NCBI RefSeq assembly: GCF_963259705.1 | Contig: NC_081847.1 | Span: 67,353,754 to 67,417,753 of the forward strand | DNA: 64,000 nt | Source: Myotis daubentonii | Taxonomy: Eukaryota > Chordata > Mammalia > Chiroptera > Vespertilionidae | Direction of reading: 5' to 3' | Shown: in pieces, positions 47,885-58,900 of the stretch | Position numbering within the stretch: the first letter of the stretch is position 1 | How the letters are laid out: every line of letters begins with the position of its first letter | The notes under the pieces: generated by a model | What the model was told of the DNA's origin: nothing | Database searches by the model: none | The model's input: only the letters and a program-made list of their open reading frames with translations | Program-made: the position numbers and the translations under genes

Positions 47885-48628
47885 TGCCGGGAGCCAGTCC
47901 ATCCTTGCTGTTTCAAGGGACCTGGCATATATGGCATACAGTTCTTAATATGTTTGCTCACCTTCTTGGCGCTGTGTTTTAACCAAGGTCACCTCTCCGA
48001 GAAAGGTTGAATCCCCAGGTAGGGATTTTCCCCTGAAGTTAGGGAGGGAATAAAACCCCTTAACTAAGTGCCAGGCGGGTAATTAATCACTTTAACTACA
48101 AACAATCATGCTTAAGCTACATAATCTTTACTCCCTGGAATGGAGATAAGAAACGCCCTAACCTTTGGAATAGAGATTGATAGGATTGAATCAACTGGTA
48201 TAAATACAGTTGTAACAAGACAGAAAGAGACAGAACTTAGAACACAGAACTTAGAACACAGAACTTAGAAGAGAGCCAAGAAGACAGAACCTACACAGAA
48301 CCTACAGTCAGAAGAACTTCGCTGGAGAGAACATGGCAAAAGATCCTGGACTGAACCTGACTATAGAAATACGGCAAGAGAACCTGACTAGAACCTGGTG
48401 ACCGAACCTGGCTGGAGAATCTAGTGAGGGAACATGGCTACAGAACCTGGCTGGAGATCCTAAGCAGAACCTCTCTGGAGATCCAGACCAGAACTTGGCT
48501 GGAGATCCTGGCTAGAGATCCTGGCTAGGCTGCTGATCAACTGAACGCTATCTCCGTGTCATTCCTTCTTCGCCGACTCCATCCACACCTTTGGGGACCC
48601 ATGGACCTGCTGGGGTTGGACCCCGGCA
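47885..48628 (+). mobile_element. Solo LTR of an endogenous retrovirus (744 bp)
   Basis: It begins TGCCGGGAGCC and ends GACCCCGGCA, with the TG...CA form and an inverted TGCCGGG/CCCGGCA end. A perfect 6-bp target duplication ATTATT lies at 47879-47884 and 48629-48634; six bases is usual for class II (beta-like) elements. A TATAAAT box is at 48199-48205. Short direct repeats (CAGAACTTAGAACA; GAACCTGGCTGGAGA) fill the part after it. There is no internal viral gene. The intact ends suggest a fairly recent insertion followed by LTR-LTR recombination. Confidence 0.88.
48199..48205 (+). promoter_or_regulatory. TATA box of the solo LTR
   Basis: TATAAAT lies about 314 bp into the LTR, consistent with the U3/R border region and the same direction as EEFSEC. 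Activity is unknown. Confidence 0.5.
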
Positions 48629-48689
48629 ATTATTTAAAATGTTTGGCTTATAAGCAAAATATCTAAAAACACTTATTTCTTCTTTAATG

Positions 48690-48901
48690 TGGAAGAGAAA
48701 ATGGTTCAATATCTCATTTTTTCAGAAAACCCTTGATTTTTCATTTACATACAAGGTTAGAAACTTTAAAAAGCACAAAAGTTACAGGACAAAGGGTAAA
48801 AGCCTCTCTACTCCAACCCAGGCCTACTCCTATAACTAGTGTTAACAACTTTTCTAAATTTTTCCTAGAAAAAAATTTTTCCTTATACATAGCTGTTTAT
48901 A
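48690..48901 (-). repeat. Old LINE-1-like sequence hosting the Helitrons
   Basis: 'ctataactagtgttaacaac' and 'tttttccttatacatagctg' look like old LINE-1 3'-region sequence. The 5' end of Helitron H begins right after A48901. Confidence 0.4.
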
Positions 48902-48908
48902 TCCTATA
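48902..48908 (+). mobile_element. First 7 bp of Helitron H, cut off by a nested insertion
   Basis: TCCTATA follows a host A (48901). It continues at 50914 as TAATAAAGAGGTAATATGC. Together these give a standard bat Helitron 5' end, broken exactly between A and T. Confidence 0.8.
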
Positions 48909-50339
48909 CTGGAGGCCCGGTGCACAAAAATTTGTGCACTCGGGGGGGAGGGGGGGTACCTCAGCCCGGCCTGTGCCCTCTCACAGTCTGGGACCCCTCG
49001 GGAGATAACGACCTGCTGGCTTAGGCCTGCTCCCGGTGGCAGAGGGCAGGCCCAATCCCTAGGTGCAGCCCCTGGTCGGGCTCAGAGCAGGGCCGATTTG
49101 GGAGTTGGGGCGCCGCCCCCTGTCATGCACAGAGCAGGGCGGATTGGGAGGTTGCGATGCCACCCTCAGTCACGCTCAGGGTAGGGCCGATTGGGGGGTT
49201 GGGGCACTGCCCCCTGTCACACTCAAGGCAGGGTCGATGGGGAGGTTGTGGCGACACCCCCTGTCATGCACAGAGCAGGGCCAATCAGGGGGTTGGGGTG
49301 CTGCCCCCTGTCACGCACAGAGCAAGGCCGATCAGGGGGTTGGGGAGCTCCCCCCTGTTACGCACAGAGCAGGGTCAATCGGGGTTGGGGCGCTGCCCCC
49401 TGTCACGCACAGAGCAGGGCCGATCAGGAGGTTGGGGAGCTCCCCCCTGTCACGCACAGAGCAGGGTCGATCAGGGGGTTGGGGAGCTCCCCCCTGTCAC
49501 GCACAGAGCAGGGTCGATCAGGGGGTTGGGGAGCTCACCCCTGTCATGCACAGAGCAGGGCCCATCAGGGGGTTGGGGAGCTCCCCCGTGTCATGCACAG
49601 AGCAGGGCCGATCAGGGGGTTGGGGAGCTCCCCCCTGTCACGCACAGAGCAGGGCCCATCAGGGGGTTGAGGAGCTCCCCCCTGTCACTCACAGAGTAGG
49701 GCCGATACGGGAGTTGGCACACCACCCCCTGTCACACACAGAGCAGGGTGGATCAGGGGGTTGGGGCCCCGCCCTCTATCACCCACAGAGCAGGGCTGAT
49801 CAGGGGGTTGGGGCGCCGCCACTCTCACACTCAGGGCAGGGCCGATGGGGAGGTTATGGCTCTACCCCATCACACACAGAACAGGGCCCGTGGGGGGGCG
49901 GGGGGTTGGGGCGCCACCCTCCATCACCCACAGAGCAGGGCCGATCAGGGGGTTGGGGCGCCGCCACTCTCACACTCAGGGCAGGGCCGATGGGGAGGTT
50001 ATGGCTCTACCCCGTCACACACAGAGCAGGGCCCGTGGGGTGAGGGGGTTGGGTCGCCGCACCCTGTCACACACAGAGCCGCAGGGTGATCAGGGGGTTG
50101 GGGAGCTCCCCCCTATCAGGCACAGAGCAGGGCCGATCAGGGGTTGGGGCGCCTTCCCCTGTCAGGAACAGAGCAGGGCCGATAGGGAGGTTGTGGCCCC
50201 GCCCCCTGTCACACACAGAGCCGCAGGGCGATCAGGGGGTTTGGGCGCTGCCCCCTGTCACGCTGATCCGGGTGTCGGGAGGCCTCTCAGCTCCGCTGAT
50301 CCCGGTGCTGGGAGGCATATTACCCTTTTACTATATATA
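48909..50339 (-). mobile_element. Helitron F with expanded minisatellite
   Basis: It is homologous to D. Its minus-strand 3' end has the perfect hairpin (48920-48939) and a terminator CCAG in place of CTAG. The inner end reads CTATTATATATAG, where D has CTATCCTATATAG. It is inserted in Helitron H. Confidence 0.85.
49081..50262. repeat. 47-bp minisatellite, about 25 copies
   Basis: Same unit as at 42535. Most central units (49409-49785) are exactly 47 bp apart. A higher-order duplication of about three units is visible at 49785-49921 and 49929-50060. All three forward frames are open over long stretches (326, 180 and 159 codons). Confidence 0.93.
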
Positions 50340-50913
50340 ATAGAGGCCTGGATCAGGGTGGGGGTCCCCACTGGGGTGCCTGGCCAGCCTGGATGAGGGG
50401 ATGATGGCTGTTTGCAGCTGGTCACACCCCCTTCAGGGTGGAGGTCCCCACTGGGGTGCCTGGCCAGTCTGGGTGAGGGGCTGAGGGCTGAAGCTCCCAA
50501 CTGCTCCTTTTTTTCTTTTTTTTTTTTCTTTTTTATTCTGGGCCAGCTTTAGGTCTGAGGCTTGGCTCCAGCTGCTGAAAACAGGTATCTGGTTTGTTTC
50601 GGTTCTATAATCGAAACTCTGTATCAACTCCAGCTCTGAGATCCCAGCTCTCTGAAAGCTGGTTTCTGGGGTTTTGTTTAGCTTCTATATTTGTTACAAT
50701 GTTTTTTAAACTGCAAGCTCAGAGGCCAGCAAGGCAGGCGGGGAACGTTGCAGTCCTCTGTCACTGAAGCAAGCAAGCCTCATGTTCAGTTTAAGCTGCC
50801 TGGCTGCTGGCCGCCATCTTGGCTGGCAGTTAATTTGCATATCGCCCTGATTAGCCAATGGGAAGGGTAGCAGTTGTACTCCAATTACCATGTTTCTCTT
50901 TTATTAGATAGGA
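50340..50913 (-). mobile_element. Helitron G, second half of the fused unit
   Basis: It is homologous to E and C and shorter by internal deletion. On the minus strand it starts with an intact TCCTATCTAATAAAAGAG after host A. It runs into F without a terminator, as E runs into D. Confidence 0.85.
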
Positions 50914-51330
50914 TAATAAAGAGGTAATATGCAAATTAACCCTCAAGCCCTCACAAGATGGCTGCCTACGACCAGGCCGACAGGGGGGTTAGACCAAATG
51001 ACTGAACAAGCAGGCTGCGTGGGGCGACCAGGCCAGCAGGGGAGTTAATGAGGGACGACCAAATGACTGAACAGCAGGCTGCATGGGGTGACCAGGCCAG
51101 TGTGGGGGCCATGAGGGGTAACCAGGCCAGCGGTGGGGGGGCAGTTGGGGGCTACCAGTTGGTAGAGGGGGCCAGTTGGGGGTGACCAGGATGGCAGGGA
51201 GGGCAGTTGGGGGTGATTAGGCTGGTGGGGGGGCAGTTGGGGGCAACCAGGCTAGCAGAAGGGGGCAGTAAAGGGTGACTAGGCCGGCTGGGGGTGGGGG
51301 CAGTTAGGAGTGACCAGGCCGGCAGGGAGG
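50914..51330 (+). mobile_element. Helitron H, remainder
   Basis: From TAATAAAGAGGTAATATGC it continues with AAATTAACCCTCA and CACAAGATGGCTGCC, then tandem G-rich units with GACCAGGCCAGC and GGGGCAGTTGGGGG. No CTAG-terminated hairpin end is found; it is followed by a SINE fragment. Confidence 0.75.
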
Positions 51331-51391
51331 TGCCCTTGACTGGAATCAAACCAGGCTGATGCTCTATCCATTGAGCCAAACCAGCTAGGGT
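51331..51391 (-). mobile_element. Ves SINE head fragment
   Basis: Only the tRNA-like head is left (GTGCCCTTGACTGGAATCAA to GAGCCAAACCAGCTAGGG). It abuts Helitron H. Confidence 0.8.
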
Positions 51392-51399
51392 TTGTCTTA

Positions 51400-53850
51400 G
51401 TATCTTTGCAGCTATTGTTCATATTTATTTTTCAGATGAACTTTTTCAATTGCCAAAAAGTAATTCCTGATATTATAATTAGAATTTTGTTGAATATAGA
51501 TTAATTTAAAGAGAGTTTAGATCTTTATAATCTCTATTCTTCCTGAGAACACTATATGTTTTTCTATTTACTCAGAGTTTTTGCGCTTTCTTCAAATAGA
51601 TCCTACATATTTCTTCCAGTTTTACTAAGCATTTCATCTTTTGGGTTTGCTTATTATCAATTGCATTTTTTTCTTTCGTTGTAATTTTTAATTTGTCTTT
51701 GTATGGAAAAGCTATTGATTTTTAAAATATTAATGCTAAAATCCACCACTGAAACAGACTTCAATATTGTTTCTCTTATTTAAAAAAAATTGATTCTCTT
51801 GAGTTTTCTATTTATATAATTACATCCTTTGCAGATAGTGATAGTTTCCATACTTCCTTTTCAATGTTTAGATCTCCAATTTCCTTTACTTGTCTTCTTA
51901 CATTGTTCTGGAACTACTAAGTTCCATTCCAAATAGCAGACATCTTTTTGTTTGTAATTTTAATGAGAATGTGGTCTCATATATCTTTTTCCTCGTAGTA
52001 AGGAAATAGCCGTTTATTCCTATTTTTTAAAATCAAGAATTGCTATTAAGTTTAAAAACCGTTTTTAGACTCTTTTGGAGTGATTTATAGTTTTTGTCTT
52101 TTGACCTGTTTTATATAATAGATTTTCTAATATTATATTCCAGCATGTATCCTCCTTAGTTGTAGTATATTTTTCTCTTACTGTACTATTAAACTATATT
52201 TTCAGGTATTTTGGTTAAGATGCTTACATTAATATTCATAATTGAAATATCTGTTTGACTTTATCATGTTAAGTTTGGGTATCAGTCTGTTAGTTTCACA
52301 AAAGGCATTTGGGTGCTTTTCTTCTTTATTTTTTTGAACAGTTTAGTTATCAGTTCCTTAGAATATTGAAGGACTTTGTCTCTGAAACCATCTGAACTTA
52401 CTTTTGGAGGATAGCACTTTGATAACTTTAATTTTTTTCCCTTTGCATCTTTCTTACTCTCATCTCTTCTAGAGATAATTTTGATAATATATTTCCTAGC
52501 AAAGTATCTATTTAAGTTATATTTTCAAATTTATTTGCATTGAATTTTGCCAGTAAGTCTTTTCATTTTTTTATGAATATTAATTTCCTATTTTTTAACT
52601 TCTAATTTTGTGTATTTATGCTTTACCATTTTTAAAGAACTTGCTTTTGCATTTATCTATCAATTCTACTATTCTCTTTTCTTTTTTTAAATATATTTTA
52701 TTGATTTTTTTACAGAGAGAAAGGGAGAGGGATAGAGAGTTAGAAACATTGATGAGAGAGAAACATGGATCAGCTGCCTCCTGCACACCCCCTACCGGGG
52801 ATGTGCCTGCAACCAAGGTACATGCCCTTGACCAGAATCGAACCTGGGACCTTTCAGTCCGCAGGCCGACGCTCTATCCACTGAGCCAAACCGGTTAGGG
52901 CTACTATTCTCTTTTCTAATTAAATAACTTATGCTGTTCTCTTTGCTCCATACTTTTCCCCTTGGGTTAATTTTGGTTTTTCTCTAGCTTCCTGACTTAG
53001 AAGCTAGATGTGTTGATCTTATGTAGTTATCTAGGTGGTAAGGTTGTGAATGTCCTCTGAGCACTGTTTTAGATGTGTTCCACTACATATTTTACTGTTA
53101 CTTTCTAGATATTCTGCAACTTCCATTTTAAGTCCTCCTTTGACTCAAGAGTTGTTTAATGAGAAAATCTTCTTTATTTCCAAATTGGGGTTTTTCCTAT
53201 TAGTTTTGTTATGCATTTAGAGTTTTTATTGCACTGTGGGGGAGAATGTGGACTGTGTCATGTCAGCTGTTTGGAGTTTATTGAGTTTTTTTCTTCATGC
53301 CTAATATACAATTTTGTAAATGTTCCAGGAGCTTTTAAAAAGACTTATCTGTTATCAGAATATAAAGTTTTAGATATAAATACACACACACCTTATATTT
53401 CACATATATTTGGCTCTTAGTTTAAGCTAATCACTTATTTTGTTCAGATCCTCTAATAATTACTTTTTCTTTCTCACGGGTGAAAATTGGTTGTTTTTTG
53501 TTTTTCTTTCCTTGCCTGCAATTTATGCGTTACGTATTTTGTTGCTCTGCTTTTTGTTATGTGAATATTTATGATTCATATTCTCATTGCAAATTAAGAC
53601 TTTCATTAATCATTAGTAGCCCCTTTGACTCATTTAACCTTTTCAACCTAGAATTTAGGCTTGTTAGATTTAAATTATGTAATCTAGTTTTCATTTGTTA
53701 GCATAGTAATCTTTATCTTTTTTACTTTTTGTGTGAATCCTGTTATTTTAGATGTGATTCTTATTTACAATACATAGCAGCCTTTTAAAAAAACCAAAAT
53801 GAATTTTAAAAGTCCCACATAGCTCTTCGAACTTCACTTTCTCCATCTAT
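51400..53850 (-). mobile_element. Old LINE-1 fragment, antisense
   Basis: A/T-rich plus strand following the complement of ORF2, for example CTCTGAAACCATCTGAACTT and GACTCAAGAGTTGTTTAATG. It is highly diverged and split by the Ves SINE at 52683. The outer limits are approximate. Confidence 0.65.
52683..52900 (-). mobile_element. Ves SINE in old LINE-1
   Basis: Antisense full copy. A perfect 17-bp target duplication CTACTATTCTCTTTTCT is at 52666-52682 and 52901-52917, the longest in the window. Confidence 0.96.
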
Positions 53851-53879
53851 AAAGTGAGTAATTTTTAACTACAAAATGT

Positions 53880-54100
53880 TTGAATAAGACAAGGTTTGTG
53901 CTATTCACTCTATATACATTATCTCAATTTACCTAATGCTATCCTTTCCAGATACTTCTTATTTCCTTTGACAGAGGAGAAAAGTAAGACCCAGGAAGGC
54001 GACTTTTTCAAGGTAGCACAATTAATCAGTATTTGAGCTGTGATTCATCCCCAATCCAGGATTTTCTAATTCCAAAATCCGTACTTTCTACTCAGCCTAT
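53880..54100 (-). repeat. MIR-like SINE, reverse
   Basis: 'attcactctatatacattat', 'gaggagaaaagtaagaccca' and 'gtagcacaattaatcagtat' in reverse MIR order. Confidence 0.65.
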
Positions 54101-55404
54101 ATAGCAACTATAGCACCATGGATGAAACCCCAGGTCACCCTACGTGGAATGATTTCTGGCTTTTCAGACGAGTTGTGGCAAGTAGGGTAACCTAGTAACT
54201 AGACTCATTTTTGTACTTAATTAAAACCAGACTGCAGTGGGCTCAAGGGTCAAACAAACAGTAACTCTCTTCCCTACCCCATCCTCTGAGGATGAGGGCA
54301 GCTTTGCTGCTGGGTGTGGGGGTCTGGTCATACACTTGGGCCTTTCTTGCTCCTGCTCTGGTTCTCACCAAGCCTTCCTGAAACGTACAGTTACCCTCTT
54401 TACACTTTTTCCGGTGACATACAGAGACAGCAGATGGAGCCAGAGACTTGGAGAAAAATGACAGCCAGTTTAGAGGGCCAAGGCCATAGTGCTGAATGTA
54501 GAGGAAAGGGCTCGTTCGTTGGTGGTGAGGGGAGATTTTTCTAGATCCTCTCCGGGGTGTGATTTATGTTTCAGGCTATCAGCGAGGAGGAAGGACTTGG
54601 GGCCTGGCTTCCACAGCCCTTTTTGTGCCTGGAAGGTCTTTACAGAGTGTCCTGAGCTATGGATCACACTCGTTTTGTCTGTGTCCCTCCAGGGCCTGAT
54701 TCTAGTTGGTCTTCAGTGAATGTTGAATGTTGGCTGGGCGAACTAGGCAAGGAACTGATTAAGCTGCTTTATTGCAGAAGGACAAAGAGGTGTATTTAGA
54801 CAGAACCACGGAGCATGTGGCACTCACTCTAAGATGAGCACTAGGCCAGTGCTCACCACTTCCAGCTGCATGAATGTGGCCATCATTGAGTTTCTTAGGG
54901 CCTTCTCTGCAAAGCAGAGATGATGCTGTTTGCAGTGTTGGGCCCTTATCTTATTCCATTTTGGGGAATGATGAAGATGGTTTCAGTTGTGCTCTCTGCT
55001 TGAGAGAGAAGAGTGCCTATTTGTTGGCACTTTGTGAGACAAGCATTTCTCTTCAGTCTCTAAATTGTGATGCCCATCCAGTGTGTGGTCCCAGTGAGCT
55101 CACCATTAGTCTGTCTTGTCAGTTGGGCTGTGTGGTTCAGGGTGAATTGGCCAACAAGTTTGGACCGTCCTGCACACACAGATAAGTGCAGTTGGAAAAG
55201 TGGAGCTGTCAGCAGGGAGCTCAGGTCTCTGCTGTGCAAGCCCTGGAGCTGGCCTCAGGAGAATGGGGCTCCATGCCAGGCTCAGTCATGGCTCCGTGTT
55301 GGGCAGGGGCCACAGCTCTAACTTCAGTTCTTCCAGGACCAGATTCACTTTGGACTTAATGTGTGTTGGGCAGAAGGGACGGAGCATGAATTGGGAGAAG
55401 ACAT
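54101..55404. other. Intron stretch, apparently unique
   Basis: Nothing assignable; open frames are short and lack homology. Confidence 0.5.
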
Positions 55405-55560
55405 AGCTTTTACTGAGTTCCTACTGTGTGCCATCTGCTGAACTAGGCTTTCTACATACTAATCTTCAAAAGAATCTTCCCAAACTGGTATTCTTTCCCC
55501 CTTGTTGCAGGTTACTAAAAAACCCACAAAAAAACGGAAGCCAGTGCCACAGCATGTAAA
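55405..55560 (-). repeat. MIR-like SINE, reverse
   Basis: 'tactgagttcctactgtgtg', 'ctacatactaatcttcaaaa' and 'ccttgttgcaggttactaaa' in reverse MIR order. Confidence 0.6.
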
Positions 55561-55768
55561 ACCAATCTTCTCAAAACCCAAGCTTTTGCCCCCCATGCCA
55601 GTTCTGTCCTTCTGAGCAGGAAAGTTCTATTTCAATTAACACATATACTTTGTGCAGCTTAATGAAGTCCTAACAGAACCAAAGGCAGTGCAGTACCTGC
55701 ACTTCTCAGGAGGAGAAGCAGGTGTCACCATTATCATCTGCGTGTCCTTCGGCCACATGTGTCTAGAC

Positions 55769-55836
55769 CAGCGGTTGCCAACCTTTCGGACCTCACAGAC
55801 CACTAGTGGACGAGGACCACCAGTTGGCAACTGCTG
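55769..55836. mobile_element. Very short hAT element (68 bp)
   Basis: Ends CAGCGGTTGCCAAC and GTTGGCAACTGCTG are inverted repeats. Flanks GTCTAGAC (55761-55768) and GTTTAGAC (55837-55844) are an 8-bp target duplication with one mismatch. The interior CACTAGTGG is itself palindromic, so the whole element can fold on itself. Confidence 0.85.
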
Positions 55837-55844
55837 GTTTAGAC

Positions 55845-57400
55845 CATTTGAGGCACAGTTGAGAACGGCCCTGTGGCGTGTTTTACAAGGAGCCTTTTGG
55901 CAAGGTTAGGAATTAGGGCTCACCAGAGATGTGTATTTAATTAAAGCCAGGAGAAAGTCGCAGGATTTCCTATGTTTTTCCTTCTTTCCCCTGGTAAGGA
56001 AGGGGCCACGGAGAACCATTTCCTGCCGTCTATAGCTGAAGCCTCCGCCTGTGCTTGGAGGTGCAGGGCTGACCTGGAGGTCAACAGGGTGCTGCTGCCA
56101 CTCCCGCTGACCCCGGTGGGGTTGTGGCTCTCACCTCAACCTTGTAGTTAGACTCCTTGAGAATTCCTAACATTGTACAGGGTCAGAGCTGGTAGACTGC
56201 CTCTCAGCATGTCACCTCTGCCCCCAGTTCCCCTACAACATGTCTGCAATTGGGACTGAAGCCCAAGGGCCAAGGGACACTGCTGTTTTCTTTGTAAAAA
56301 CACAATAGCACTGTTTTCCCCCATAATCCACAGCAGAGACAGATTTTTACATCATGACCCAAATACACATACAGATAGAGAAAATGGAAGTTTTTACAAG
56401 GCAGCAAATACATTTACCTCTGGGTCCTTTGCATTGCACTTTACTCCATTTGTTCTGTTCCTTTTCACTGAAAACGAGAATATTTGGCTTTGACCCCCTG
56501 AATTGTCAACTCAGCTTTTGAAAACAGGTAGTTTGCTGCCTCAACCCATCCACATGGGGTCTTGGTCTGCCCTTGGCTTCAACAGCACCCTTTGACCTTG
56601 GCTGTCCGTGTGTCCTGGAATGGCATTGGCAGGGAAGCCTTCTTTAAAGCAACACTCTGTGGGGAAAAGCCCACTTGGTAAAGCCTTTTTTTTTTTTAAC
56701 GGAGTCTAGGTAAGGAAACAAATAGAATTGGAAAAATAAGTTAACAAAGATTGTTTATAATGCAGGATATATCCCTCTAAGAAAATTTTAAAAATTAAAA
56801 TTTGATTTTGACCCAGTCTCATGAGAGGATGGTATGTTTTAGAAAAGGATTAACCATGATATTTTCTTTAATTGCTTGGTCCCTTCATTCATTGAAAATA
56901 TAGTTAACTTTACAGAAATTTGATCTATCTGCAGTTTTCAAAAGAGGCCCCTGGGCAATGTTTAGTGGGTGGGAAGTGCAAGGAGTTCTCCTTCCCTGGT
57001 ATCCATACATTCAAGGTCATCTCTTTGGTAGTCCCAAGCCTAGTTCTAGGTCTGCCATTTTACTACAAAGAATCTGAAAGGTAGTCAGGAGAGGAGCCAG
57101 AATAGTTAAAGAGTGGGAAACCAGGCTCCTGCAGGAAAGGAAGGAAACTGTGCGCTAATGCAACGAACTCACAGTGGTCCCATGATCTTTCAGGACACGA
57201 ACTGAAGCCTCAGGTAGTACAGCTGCAGCCCTGCCCTGTGCATCCCCCTGTGAAGTTCCAGGCCCACAGCGCTAGTTTAGTTCCTCTGGGCTTTGACAGC
57301 ACTGTTCCTTTTGTGAGCTTGGGCCAGAGTGGTCCTGAGGAGACACTGATCATATGATGTGCAGAGAGGAGGCACTCAGAGTGTTACTTGTCATCATTGT
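55845..57400. other. Intron stretch, apparently unique
   Basis: An A/T-rich segment without repeat signature lies at about 56690-56960. No coding signal. Confidence 0.45.
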
Positions 57401-57660
57401 TGTTTTGCCTAGGATGCCCTTTCCAACCCGACCATCTGAAACACTCAGAGATCTTTCAGAGTTCACTTGTAACATTGGAACATCCCCTTTTCCTGGGGCT
57501 GTATCTGTATTAAGGCCGGAGCTCAGCCCAGGTCCTCTCAGCGCCAGCTCTCTTCTGCTTGGACTCTGTGCTTCCTGAGTGAAGGCTCCTAATCTCTCCA
57601 TCTTGGAACTGCTAGCACAGTACTTGGTCCCACTGAGAGCTCATCAATATCAGTCTACCC
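57400..57660 (+). repeat. Possible L2-like fragment
   Basis: 'aggatgccctttccaacc' and 'ctgtgcttcctgagtgaagg' resemble L2 3'-end text. Weak. Confidence 0.35.
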
Positions 57661-57789
57661 TCAGGGGATTCATAAAGGGCTTCAGAAAGGCTACACCCCA
57701 CTCCCACCTCTGATGGATTAGTTGTGGTGGTCAATGGACCTGTATTGGGGAGATTCTGAGACAGAACTTTAGTAAAAGGGAAAGAACCC

Positions 57790-57950
57790 CACTACATGAC
57801 AGATAAGGAGCTAAGCATTTTCTTCATGTCTTCCTTTCTAATTTAACCCTAGACAATCCTGTGAAGTGAAGTAAGTGCTGTTCTAATACTTTCCACTCTG
57901 ATATGAAGGAACCCAAGTGCAAAGGACTGAGCCCTGTGCCTGGATTACAT
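57790..57950 (-). repeat. MIR-like SINE, reverse
   Basis: 'aaggagctaagcattttctt', 'taaccctagacaatcctgtg' and 'ctgatatgaaggaacc' in reverse MIR order. Confidence 0.55.
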
Positions 57951-58559
57951 GGCATCTTGGGCTTCAGACAGGCAGCGTCCTCCCAGATGCCTCTGTGCTC
58001 CTGGACCTGTGTCAGCTCCTGGGCTTGGGGCCCCTTCTCGGGCCAGGCTCTTTTCTCTGGAGCTCTGGCCCTGTCCACCTGTTGGCTGCTCCCATGCATA
58101 GGGGATGGGCAGATGGACCTGTGCCTATGTGTCACCAGACTGTGCTGGGATAGGAGAGCTTTTGTTTGCTGTGTGCACTCACCAGGAAAATACCAGTGTT
58201 CAGAAGAGGGTCCACCCTTGCCCTCAAAGAGGGACAGAGATGTCCTTGGTTGCTGAAAAATGGAATGTTCCAGCTAATGAGGAATAGTTGAGAGATGGGT
58301 GGGCCACCATCCTTGGGGCTAGCCTTGCCTCAGATCTGGACTTGCTTCTTGAGGTACAGATCATGCCAGGGCTGCATCTCATAGCATCTTCTGGTTGCAT
58401 GACATGGCAAGGGTCCTGGGCTGACAGGGACGGGGAGGTCCTCTTAAATTTCTCTCTTTCCTTCCTTTCCCTCCTCTCCTAATCATTTAGCTAAATGTTT
58501 TTGTAAAAGAATACCCAGCAGAGAGAGATTCTGGGAAAATGGCCTCATTTGGGGTGAAC

Positions 58560-58900
58560 ATTAGTTTTGGACTTGTATAGCTCTGGGGTAAAATCTCAGG
58601 TTTACCATTTCTTGGCTGTGTGGGCTTGGTCAAGTCACAGAGGTCCTGCCAGTCGTGTCCTCTTGTCTGTACATCATGCCCTGTCATGGCATTGCTATGA
58701 GGATGACCACATTCAGCACCTGGCACATTGTGGCTTCTGGATAAAATGCTGCCACTTTGGATAGAACACTTGCCTCTTCTTGGACTCATTTGTCTCAGCT
58801 GAAAATGGGCATAATAGTAGCTATCTTATTGGTGTGGGGTTAATGTCTTTGTGCCTGTAGAGAGAGCATTTACTTATTAGCATTGTGCCAGGTGTGTGGT
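58560..58900 (+). repeat. Two MIR-like elements in tandem
   Basis: About 58560-58740 (TTGGCTGTGTGGGCTTGGTC) and about 58750-58900 (TTTGTCTCAGCTGAAAATGG) both follow forward MIR order. Confidence 0.6.

Noticed and set aside
49063..50043. 326-codon open frame (and overlapping 180- and 159-codon frames)
   Set aside because: All three forward frames are open because the 47-bp tandem unit lacks stop codons. The peptide is a 47-residue repeat inside a Helitron with no known domain.
49081..50262. Regular repeat-spacer look suggestive of a CRISPR array
   Set aside because: The units are contiguous tandem repeats with no unique spacers, in a mammalian genome.
55518..55615. Exon-like segment after TTGTTGCAG with lysine-rich reading
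   Set aside because: It does not match EEFSEC. The preceding text has the order of a reverse MIR element, whose core commonly contains such an acceptor-like CAG.
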